A DNA stretch of 64,000 bases, taken from the NCBI GenBank assembly GCA_947175265.1, contig CAMWMD010000005.1:40454-104453 (forward strand), read 5' to 3'. Source of the stretch: an uncultured Porphyromonadaceae bacterium. Lineage in GTDB: Bacteria; Bacteroidota; Bacteroidia; Bacteroidales; Muribaculaceae. Positions 1 to 7,345 of the stretch are shown in pieces. Each line of letters opens with the position of its first letter. Position 1 is the first letter of the stretch. The translations under genes were made by a program, and so were the position numbers. Under the pieces are notes generated by a model. It saw only the letters and a list, made by a program, of their open reading frames with translations, was not told where the DNA came from and made no database searches.

Positions 1-1265
1 ACACCGACAACGGCTGGAGCCTCACCACCACAGCCTCCGTCACTGACTACACCACATCTATGGGTATGGACATAATGGCTTCGAGTCAGAAAATGACTCA
101 GTATATCCAATCTTTCTCTATCAATGAAAGGGTAAGACACCACTTCAGCGATTCCCATTCATTGGAATTCGGAATCAGGTCGGAACTGCTGAGGGTAAAG
201 TCGGGGGATATGTATGTCGATGCCGCCCACTATCTCGACATACGAAGCGGCTGGTGCAATGCCGCATGGATCGGTTATGAAGGTGATGTCTCCAAATGGC
301 TGACTCTCTCCGCCGGTCTCCGCCTATCACTTTTCTCATCCCTGGCGGCCGGATGCTTCCATGAGTTCAAAGCTATCAATGAACCCGAACCTTTATATGC
401 CGACAAGACCTACACTGACCTTGAACCTCGTGGCAGCCTGAGATTCAATATCAACGGATTTCACAACATCAAGATAGGAGCATCAGTGACGACCCAGGAT
501 ATACATGGCGTACGCTCCACCTCCACCACATTCCCTTTCGACCGCTATGCCGTGACTTCCGTTGATGTGAAGCCCGAGAAGACCGTACTTTATTCCACAG
601 GTTATGCCGGTATGACTCCCGACGGAGATTGGGACTGGTGTCTGGAGGGATATTACAAATCGATAAGGAATGTCTATGATTACAAGGATGGAATGGGAAT
701 GTTCTCTCGCGTTAATCTTGAGGAGATAATTCTCGGAGGCGACGGACGGAGTTTCGGCATGGAACTTATGCTACGTAAAAACAACGGCAGACTGAACGGC
801 TGGATTTCATATACCCTCTCCAAGACAGAGACCAGAATCCCGGGAATAAACGGCGGAAGATGGTATGATGCCTCCAACGACCGCCGTAACGATATTGCCG
901 TAGTGGCTATCTACGGCCTCAGTCCGAAATGGAAATTATCCGCTTCATGGACTTTCTCATCCGGACGCCCCCTGACGGCTCCGGATGAGAAGTATGAGAT
1001 AGCGGGCACCACCTGTTACTACTACTCCGGACGCAACACTTACAAGACCCCACCATCCCATCGCCTGGACCTCTCAGCAACGTATACACGTGTAGGGCGC
1101 AGGGCTACCTCAATATGGGCCTTCGGGATATTCAACGTATATTCTCATCAGAGCCCCTTCGTGATATACTTTGAAGATGACCCTTCCAAACCTTCCGGGA
1201 CAAGAGCCGTGCAGCAATCGCTCTTCGGAATAATCCCCTCGGTTTCCTATACAATAAAATTCTGA
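1..1265 (+). CDS. TonB-dependent outer-membrane receptor, C-terminal part (5' end outside window)
   Basis: The frame is open from base 3 and enters the window already coding, so the first internal methionine (base 60) is not the start. About 420 residues are visible. They show alternating aromatic/polar beta-strand segments, a YTLSKTET-type strand, a WTFSSGRPLTAP turn and a terminal strand ending in VSYTIKF. This is the usual end of an outer-membrane beta-barrel whose last residue is Phe. Known for the family: TonB-driven import across the outer membrane. The next gene, a DUF4249 lipoprotein, starts four bases after this stop, and that pairing is typical of a Bacteroidetes receptor subclass distinct from SusC/SusD. 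The substrate cannot be told from the fragment. The plug domain and N-terminal carboxypeptidase-like domain would lie upstream of the window. Confidence 0.88.
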   Translation, partial: TDNGWSLTTTASVTDYTTSMGMDIMASSQKMTQYIQSFSINERVRHHFSDSHSLEFGIRSELLRVKSGDMYVDAAHYLDIRSGWCNAAWIGYEGDVSKWLTLSAGLRLSLFSSLAAGCFHEFKAINEPEPLYADKTYTDLEPRGSLRFNINGFHNIKIGASVTTQDIHGVRSTSTTFPFDRYAVTSVDVKPEKTVLYSTGYAGMTPDGDWDWCLEGYYKSIRNVYDYKDGMGMFSRVNLEEIILGGDGRSFGMELMLRKNNGRLNGWISYTLSKTETRIPGINGGRWYDASNDRRNDIAVVAIYGLSPKWKLSASWTFSSGRPLTAPDEKYEIAGTTCYYYSGRNTYKTPPSHRLDLSATYTRVGRRATSIWAFGIFNVYSHQSPFVIYFEDDPSKPSGTRAVQQSLFGIIPSVSYTIKF

Positions 1266-1269
1266 AAAT

Positions 1270-2103
1270 ATGAAACCAACACGTTTATCCTGCTTTTGTA
1301 AAATCGTAAGACGTATCACGGCTATCTCAGCCTTGATATTGCTGGCCGGATGCGAGAAGGAACTTGACTTCACATATCATGACGTGGAGTCGCCACTCGT
1401 AATCGAGGCTACCCTAACGCAGGATGGAGCATCTGTGAGGCTCACGCACACCACACCGATGGACGAGGCTATGGATCTTGACCCCGTCACTGATGCCACG
1501 GTCATACTTACCGACCTCTCTTCAGGAACGGAAAGAAGCCTCCCACTGAGGGCTGACGGCTCTTTCGGCGACAATATCCCGGGGGTTTTGAATCATGAAT
1601 ATCAGGTGGAGGTAGTCTCTGCCGGCAACAGTTACCGCTCAGCCTCTATGATGAAAGGGGAGACGGAAATTGTTGGGATGACTTTCCAGTGGATAAAGAT
1701 GCCTTACGACTATGTGGCGGTGCTTCAGGTTTCGTTCAGGGAAATCCCGGGTGATGACGACAATTGTTTCTGGATTCGTCTCCTCCGGAATGGGAAGCCC
1801 TATAAATGGAGTGTGGTCGGCCGTAGGATTACCTCCGACGGTATAATCAACTTCGTAACGATGACTTCAAGAAAGGATATCGATGAAGAGGATGAGAAAG
1901 ACATCCTCCTTGACGGAGATAAAGTGACGGCACTCGTAACCCCCATAAGCCGTGAGATGGTGGATTACCTGACCGCTCTCGGCCAGGACAGCAACGGTCC
2001 CGAGATGTGGACCGGGGGATTCTGCCTTGGTTATTTCCTCGCATCTCCGGTGGCGGAAAGCAGTGTGACCTATCGGCCCGGGGAAATGACCGAATTTAAA
2101 TGA
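1270..2103 (+). CDS. DUF4249 family lipoprotein
   Basis: 277 residues. A basic N-terminus (KPTRLSCFCKIVRR) is followed by a hydrophobic stretch and a lipobox LLAGC, so the mature protein should begin at Cys28 and be lipid-anchored. The body has the DUF4249 look: an early LVIEATLTQDG strand, a TDATVILTDLSSG segment, and a C-terminal region with FCLGYF. It starts four bases after the receptor stop, so the two are co-transcribed and probably translationally coupled. Known context: DUF4249 proteins accompany TonB-dependent receptors in Bacteroidetes and are thought to act at the cell surface as receptor partners. No enzymatic residues are apparent and the ligand is unknown. Confidence 0.87.
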   Translation: MKPTRLSCFCKIVRRITAISALILLAGCEKELDFTYHDVESPLVIEATLTQDGASVRLTHTTPMDEAMDLDPVTDATVILTDLSSGTERSLPLRADGSFGDNIPGVLNHEYQVEVVSAGNSYRSASMMKGETEIVGMTFQWIKMPYDYVAVLQVSFREIPGDDDNCFWIRLLRNGKPYKWSVVGRRITSDGIINFVTMTSRKDIDEEDEKDILLDGDKVTALVTPISREMVDYLTALGQDSNGPEMWTGGFCLGYFLASPVAESSVTYRPGEMTEFK

Positions 2104-2208
2104 AACTCTTTCCCGGAATCCCCTCACTAACCGATATATACCCGACGCATCAGGCCGCTTTTTTCATAACTTTACCCGGACTGGATTTTCTTATTGTGGA
2201 GTTTTGTT

Positions 2209-2216
2209 TATATTTG
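2209..2216 (+). promoter_or_regulatory. Bacteroidetes -7 promoter box (TATATTTG)
   Basis: Matches the TAnnTTTG consensus and lies 25 bases before the ATG at 2242. A TTG about 20 bases upstream could serve as the -33 element. It probably drives the AAA/PD-(D/E)XK gene separately from the receptor operon. Confidence 0.6.
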
Positions 2217-2241
2217 CAGTCGGAATCAAAAAACAATCAGT

Positions 2242-3801
2242 ATGGAGGTGAGGAAGATCAAATATCCGGTTGGAATACAGACATTCTCCGAGATTATCAC
2301 GGAGAAATATTTTTATGTTGACAAAACGGCACTGATATATCAACTTGTCAATGATTCCAAATACGTCTTCCTGAGCCGTCCGCGACGTTTCGGTAAAAGC
2401 CTTCTGATGTCTACCATTGAAGCATATTTCAAGGGTAAGCGGGATTTATTCGCAGGGCTTGATATCATGAATCTGGAGACTGATTGGAGTGAATACCCAG
2501 TATTCCGTTTTGACCTAAGTGGAGAGAACTATACCTCCACCGAACGCATGATAAATCATATAAAGTCGTACCTTGATATGATTGAGGAGGATTACGACCT
2601 CAAGGCAGAGGGATCCATATCTACCCGTCTGCGCCTCCTCCTGCGGCAGGCCTACCGGAAATATGGGCAAAGAGTAGTGGTGCTCATCGACGAATATGAC
2701 AAACCGATTCTTGATTGCATGCACGACCCGGTTCTTAATGATTCCCTCAAAAACGAACTGAGGGCTTTCTATTCGGCAATAAAGGCAGCAGATGAATATG
2801 TACGTTTCTCAATGCTAACCGGAATCACAAAATTTGGGAAAGTCTCGATTTTCAGCGGCCTGAATAATCTCCTCGACATATCGCTCCTTCCATCATATAA
2901 TGCGATATGCGGTATCTCCGAGACTGAGTTTCAAGATAAATTCAAGGAATCCATCAGAATTTTTGCCCTATCACTGAATATCACTGAGGATGAAGCCTGG
3001 AATCAATTCAAGACTCTTTATGACGGCTATCATTTTTCAAGAACCGGAGATTTCATTTATAATCCCTTCAGTGTGCTCAGTGCATTGAAGATTGAGGAAT
3101 TTAAAAACTACTGGTATGAAACCGCATCTCCATCTTTTTTAATCAAATTGATTGAAACCCATTCCTACTGTCTGGAAAAACTTGATGGAACTCGGAGGAG
3201 AGAGTCTCAATTGGGTAATATCACTGATATTGAGAATGATTTCGTACCACTCCTTTATCAATCGGGATACCTCACCATAAAGGATTATGATTCTCTCTCT
3301 GAGGAATATACCTTAGGTTTTCCTAACCTTGAAGTTAGAAAGGCTTTTTGGGAATCTATGGTAGATCATTTTTTCCGTCGTCCCGGCGGCGACAGCGCGT
3401 TTGATATAAATAAATTTCTCCGTGATATCTACAACGGGCAACCCGAAGAATTTATGAAAAGGCTCCAAAGTCTTTTTGCCGATACACATTCTGAATATGA
3501 AACCAATAAGGAGATTCATTTCCAGAACATGATGGCTATTGTGGCGAAGATGCTCGGCCTGACGGTTAGAACAGAAGTGCATTCAAGCGCCGGCAGATGT
3601 GATATGCAGATTCTGACACCTGGTTACATCTACATTTTTGAATTCAAGATTGACGGATCTTCCCGGTCTGCTTTATTACAGATTAAAGAAAAGGGATATA
3701 TGATGCCATTTGCTTCAGATTCAAGAGCAAAGTTTATTATTGGTGCTAATTTCTCTTCCGTAACGCGCACACTTACCGATTGGATAATCGAAAAGATCTG
3801 A
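2242..3801 (+). CDS. AAA-ATPase-like / PD-(D/E)XK nuclease domain protein
   Basis: 519 residues from the ATG at 2242. I prefer this to an in-frame ATG at 2194 because 2242 follows the -7 box and gives an N-terminus (KYPVGIQTF) matching the paralogue at 48365-49924. The N-terminal AAA-ATPase_like domain (Pfam PF09820 type) has the FLSRPRRFGKSLL nucleotide-binding loop near residue 45 and a Walker B-like VVVLIDEYDKP near residue 145. The C-terminal ~100 residues have the PD-(D/E)XK pattern SSAGRCDMQI...YIFEFKIDG, with Asp and E-x-K as likely metal ligands. Known: this family is greatly expanded in Bacteroidetes and its biological role is unsettled. It is a single-gene unit with no obvious partner. 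It could be a defence nuclease or a DNA-processing factor, but neither can be shown here. Confidence 0.85.
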   Translation: MEVRKIKYPVGIQTFSEIITEKYFYVDKTALIYQLVNDSKYVFLSRPRRFGKSLLMSTIEAYFKGKRDLFAGLDIMNLETDWSEYPVFRFDLSGENYTSTERMINHIKSYLDMIEEDYDLKAEGSISTRLRLLLRQAYRKYGQRVVVLIDEYDKPILDCMHDPVLNDSLKNELRAFYSAIKAADEYVRFSMLTGITKFGKVSIFSGLNNLLDISLLPSYNAICGISETEFQDKFKESIRIFALSLNITEDEAWNQFKTLYDGYHFSRTGDFIYNPFSVLSALKIEEFKNYWYETASPSFLIKLIETHSYCLEKLDGTRRRESQLGNITDIENDFVPLLYQSGYLTIKDYDSLSEEYTLGFPNLEVRKAFWESMVDHFFRRPGGDSAFDINKFLRDIYNGQPEEFMKRLQSLFADTHSEYETNKEIHFQNMMAIVAKMLGLTVRTEVHSSAGRCDMQILTPGYIYIFEFKIDGSSRSALLQIKEKGYMMPFASDSRAKFIIGANFSSVTRTLTDWIIEKI

Positions 3802-4092
3802 ATTGGTAGGCGAGCCTGTGTGGTATCATCCTATGAGATATTTCGAACCCGGTATTTTCGATATGAGATAGATGATGAGCCAGCAGGATACGAACGTCGT
3901 CACACTGACCACCGCTATGGCTCCCGGTTATAAACAATCGCCGAAAAAACGAAAGGCGACCGAGCCCACCCGATCGCCATTTAATCTAAAGCCTAACGCC
4001 TTGAGCCTCGAGCCTCGAGCCTTGAGCCTTGAGCCTTGAGCCTTGAGCCTTGAGCCTTGAGCCTTGAGCCTAACGCCTAACGCCTAACGCCT
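3802..4092. repeat. Intergenic region with GAGCCTT heptamer array
   Basis: The first ~185 bases show no convincing gene. From about 3990 to 4092 the sequence is a near-perfect tandem array of the 7-mer GAGCCTT (with GAGCCTC variants that create CTCGAG), flanked by GCCTAAC/GCCTAACGCC units. The array runs directly into the last codons of galE. The same units recur around 34400-34520 and 63530-63840. It lies between convergent genes (AAA protein and galE), where a terminator would be expected. Confidence 0.8.
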
Positions 4093-5119
4093 ACACCCCC
4101 CTCACTTTCTTTTCCCACTCCCAGGCAGCCTTCAGCGTCTCGCCCAGCCTACGCTCAGCCTTCCAGCCAAGCACCTCATTAGCAAGAGTCGTCTCAGCCC
4201 ACACAGCAGTAACGTCGCCAGGACGGCGAGGCGCCATCTTATAAGGCAACTTCAAGCCATTAACATCCTCGAACGTCGTGATCAATTCAAGCACCGACAC
4301 CGGATTACCCGTACCGATATTGAAAATCTCATACTTCTCCTTCATCTTCCCCTCTGTCATCCTGTCTACAGCCGCCACATGGGCCTTCGCCAAGTCAACC
4401 ACATCTATATAATCGCGCAGACATGTGCCATCAGGGGTATCATAATCATTACCGAAAACGCTCAGGCATTCGCGGATTCCCGCCGCAGTCTGGGTGATGA
4501 AAGGCACCAGATTGTTAGGCACACCCCTGGGCAATTCCCCTATCAATGCAGACGGATGGGCACCGATAGGATTGAAATAACGGAGGGCGATGCCATAAAG
4601 ATCCGGATAAGCACGGCAGCAATCGCGGAGTATATCCTCCGCTATCTGCTTGGTGTTGCCGTAGGGAGAGGTAGCCGGCTGACGCGGGGTCGACTCCGTC
4701 ACGGGAAGATGCTCCGCCTCCCCGTAGACGGTGGCCGAAGAGGAGAACAATACGTTCGGACGGTTGAACTCCTTCATCATCTCCACGATGTTCATGAAGG
4801 ACACCAGATTATTCTGATAGTATTTCAGAGGTTCCGCCATTGATTCCCCGACAGCCTTATAGGCCGCGAAATGAATCACCGTGTCAAAGCGATACTTCTC
4901 AAACACCTTCCTGAGCGCATCCTTATCGCAGGTATCGACTATTTCAAAGGCCACATCCTTACCCGTGATTTTCCTGACTCCATCCACCGCCTCCTTCTCG
5001 GAATTGGAGAGGTTGTCGATTATGACTACGTCATACCCTGCGTTTATCAACTCTACAGCCGTATGCGAGCCTATGTAGCCCGCACCGCCTGATATAAGCA
5101 CTGTCTTTCTGCTATCCAT
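4091..5119 (-). CDS. galE: UDP-glucose 4-epimerase
   Basis: 342 residues from the ATG at 5119 (MDSRKTVLISGG). An upstream in-frame ATG at 5164 would add 15 residues and overlap the -7 box, so I did not use it. It is an extended short-chain dehydrogenase with the NAD-binding GGAGYIGSHT at residues 11-20, the FSSSATVYG Ser region and the catalytic Tyr-x-x-x-Lys in YGNTKQ. The substrate signature RYFNPIGAHPS is also present. It interconverts UDP-galactose and UDP-glucose in the cytoplasm, the last Leloir step, and also supplies UDP-galactose for glycans (a UDP-galactopyranose mutase is encoded at 40.5 kb). It is the last gene of the galactoside locus but has its own promoter box at 5164-5171. 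The stop codon abuts the heptamer array. Confidence 0.96.
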   Translation of the reverse strand: MDSRKTVLISGGAGYIGSHTAVELINAGYDVVIIDNLSNSEKEAVDGVRKITGKDVAFEIVDTCDKDALRKVFEKYRFDTVIHFAAYKAVGESMAEPLKYYQNNLVSFMNIVEMMKEFNRPNVLFSSSATVYGEAEHLPVTESTPRQPATSPYGNTKQIAEDILRDCCRAYPDLYGIALRYFNPIGAHPSALIGELPRGVPNNLVPFITQTAAGIRECLSVFGNDYDTPDGTCLRDYIDVVDLAKAHVAAVDRMTEGKMKEKYEIFNIGTGNPVSVLELITTFEDVNGLKLPYKMAPRRPGDVTAVWAETTLANEVLGWKAERRLGETLKAAWEWEKKVRGV

Positions 5120-5163
5120 GTCTATTCTTTTATTAGGGTTTGTGTTTTCAGGTTTTATCCTCA

Positions 5164-5171
5164 CAAAGTTA
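5164..5171 (-). promoter_or_regulatory. -7 promoter box for galE (TAACTTTG on minus strand)
   Basis: CAAAGTTA on the plus strand, 45 bases upstream of the galE ATG. It lies in the gap between the nucleotidyltransferase stop and galE, so galE can be expressed apart from the rest of the locus. Confidence 0.6.
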
Positions 5172-5207
5172 CAAAACCATTTTTACAACACAAACCCTTC
5201 CATTCAT

Positions 5208-6161
5208 TTACCTTTTTTCATTGCTCCCTTCAAAGAGATTCTCCGGATACTCCCCACTATTATGAAGTTCTGCAAATTTTTTCATGACTCCCGGACGGTC
5301 TTCGGCGTATGTCACCCCAAACCATTTTGAATCTGTGTCAAGCACCTTTATTGAAGCCTCTCCTGACTTTATCAAAGCATCCGCCACATCGGGTATCACC
5401 TGTTCGGCCTTGGGAGTGGTCAATTCCTTCCGGAGAAATTTTATAAACTCTCTTTCGGCAAAATCAAAATAATCAGGCGTGAAGCCCCACATATTCATGG
5501 AGACCGGTGTATTGGGATTCAACTTCTGTTCTTCCCCTTTTTCATCGACAAACACTATATCGTGGTCGGGATTGTATGCTATCGATTTACGCTCTACTAC
5601 TGAGGTGAGCTCGCCATCCTTATTCACACACACACCACGCGACACACTTCCATTCTCTGTCATGGTGTTCCCAACCCGGAAGCCTACCATGGCATAATCT
5701 CCTGCTTTTTCCCTCTTACGCATCAATTCTTTGGCGATGACTTCAAATGATTTTCTTCCATAAAAATCATCTGAGTTGATGACGGCAAAGGGAGTATCTA
5801 TCACCCCTTTGGCCATAAGCACTGCATGCGCCGGCCCCCAGGGCTTGGTCCTCTCAGCCGGACATTCAAATCCCTCGGGGAGTTTGTCGACGCTTTGAAA
5901 GACAATCTCCACAGGGATATGACCCTCATATTTTGAAAGTATCTTATTTCTGAAATCCTCTTCAAAATCTTTCCTTATGACGAAAACCACTTTTCCGAAT
6001 CCTGCCCGTATCGCATCATAAATGGAATAATCCATTATGGTCTCTCCGTGTGGACCGAGGGCATCAAGCTGTTTCAAGCCCCCATAACGGCTGCCCATTC
6101 CCGCTGCCAATACAAATAAGGTGGGACGCTCTGTATCCGTTTTTGTCTGCATTTCTTCCAT
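5208..6161 (-). CDS. Sugar nucleotidyltransferase in the galactose operon (candidate UDP-hexose pyrophosphorylase)
   Basis: 317 residues; translation may start at the second Met (6152). The N-terminus carries the nucleotidyltransferase signature LAAGMGSRYGGLKQL with the G-x-G-x-R...K pattern, and AVINSDDFYG is the metal-binding Asp region. It lies 8 bases downstream of galK and 88 bases upstream of galE. No galT (hexose-1-phosphate uridylyltransferase) is present in the locus. Inference: it may convert galactose-1-phosphate plus UTP to UDP-galactose, linking GalK to GalE without GalT. The sequence shows only the fold and the position; another hexose-1-phosphate is possible. Proteins of this type next to galK appear common in Bacteroidetes. 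Confidence 0.8.
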   Translation of the reverse strand: MEEMQTKTDTERPTLFVLAAGMGSRYGGLKQLDALGPHGETIMDYSIYDAIRAGFGKVVFVIRKDFEEDFRNKILSKYEGHIPVEIVFQSVDKLPEGFECPAERTKPWGPAHAVLMAKGVIDTPFAVINSDDFYGRKSFEVIAKELMRKREKAGDYAMVGFRVGNTMTENGSVSRGVCVNKDGELTSVVERKSIAYNPDHDIVFVDEKGEEQKLNPNTPVSMNMWGFTPDYFDFAEREFIKFLRKELTTPKAEQVIPDVADALIKSGEASIKVLDTDSKWFGVTYAEDRPGVMKKFAELHNSGEYPENLFEGSNEKR

Positions 6162-6169
6162 CCTTTATC

Positions 6170-7324
6170 TTAAATACCTTCTTCCACTTCTTCAACCACC
6201 TTGTGAGCGCCGTCGCTGATCACTACCGGATAAACTTTCGGCTCATGACCATATTTCTCCTTAAATTTAGTCTTGGCTGTCGCCTCAAACTGCGGTACGA
6301 GTTCCTTTTTCACAAGATTTATCGTGCAGCCCCCGAAACCGCCTCCCATGATACGCGACCCGGTGACTCCACATTCTTTGGCGACATCATTGAGAAAATC
6401 AAGTTCCTCACAACTTACCTCGTAATCTTTTGAAAGACCCCGATGAGTCTCATACATTTTCTTTCCGACGGTTTCATAATCCCCTTCATTAAGGGCATCG
6501 CAGACTGCAAGCACTCTGTCTTTCTCCTCGATAACGAATTTGGCACGGAAATAATCCTCGGCAGTGATATCGGTGCGTATGGCATCGAGCATTTCCATCG
6601 TGGCATCGCGCAATGTTTCCATCCCGAGACGTTTGGCCACACGTTCACATGAGGCGCGACGCTTATTGTAGGGTGAGTCGGCCAGTTCATGTTTCACTCT
6701 TGAATCAATAAGCACGAGTTCGTAATCTTCAGGATTAAACGGGAAATATTCAAACTCCATAGAGCGGCAGTCGAGGCGCATCAACTTCCCTCTCTGACCC
6801 ATGACGGAAGCAAACTGATCCATTATGCCGCAGTTCACTCCGCAGTAGTTATGCTCTGTGCTCTGACCGATACGGGCAAGTTCAAACTTGTCGATATTAT
6901 TATCGTTGAAAAGGTCGTTGAGGGCATAGGCAAAGCAGCTTTCGAGGGCGGCCGAAGAACTCAGCCCGGCGCCTAACGGCACATTCCCCGCAAAAACTGC
7001 ATCGAATCCCTTCACCACTCCTCCTCGCTTCAGAATTTCGCGGCAAATCCCGAAAATATATCTTGCCCACGATTGCTGGGGTGCATCCTCTTCATTAAGA
7101 CCGAACTCAACTTCCTCATTGATGTCGATTGAGTACACCCGAACCTTGTCGGTCTCATTTGGAGCGATGGCTGCCATTATAACCTTATCTATAGCACCCG
7201 GAAAAACGAATCCTCCGTTATAATCCGTGTGTTCACCTATTAGATTTATTCGCCCTGCCGATGCATACATCACCGGGCTCTCCGGAAAGCGGCTCTTAAA
7301 CTCCGCCAAAATTTTCTCTTTCAT
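6170..7324 (-). CDS. galK: Galactokinase
   Basis: 384 residues, the usual GalK length. GHMP kinase motifs are clear: the galactokinase signature GRINLIGEHTDYNGG at residues 24-38, the ATP-binding PLGAGLSSSAALE and the C-terminal GGFGGCTINLV loop. It phosphorylates alpha-D-galactose at C1 with ATP in the cytoplasm. It lies 21 bases after the hybrid sensor/regulator gene and 8 bases before the nucleotidyltransferase gene, so it should be co-transcribed with both. Its substrate would be galactose released by the GH36 enzyme of the same locus. No galactose transporter or mutarotase gene is visible nearby. Confidence 0.97.
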   Translation of the reverse strand: MKEKILAEFKSRFPESPVMYASAGRINLIGEHTDYNGGFVFPGAIDKVIMAAIAPNETDKVRVYSIDINEEVEFGLNEEDAPQQSWARYIFGICREILKRGGVVKGFDAVFAGNVPLGAGLSSSAALESCFAYALNDLFNDNNIDKFELARIGQSTEHNYCGVNCGIMDQFASVMGQRGKLMRLDCRSMEFEYFPFNPEDYELVLIDSRVKHELADSPYNKRRASCERVAKRLGMETLRDATMEMLDAIRTDITAEDYFRAKFVIEEKDRVLAVCDALNEGDYETVGKKMYETHRGLSKDYEVSCEELDFLNDVAKECGVTGSRIMGGGFGGCTINLVKKELVPQFEATAKTKFKEKYGHEPKVYPVVISDGAHKVVEEVEEGI

Positions 7325-7345
7325 TTCTGTCAGTTTTATATGTTA

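Noticed and set aside
3802..3880. Short open frame with WYHPMRYFEPGIFD after the first AAA gene
   Set aside because: Too short, lacks a start signal, and no family match could be made; possibly a relic but not supportable.
3990..4092. CRISPR-like array at the heptamer repeat
   Set aside because: Units are 7 bases with no spacers and no cas genes are present.
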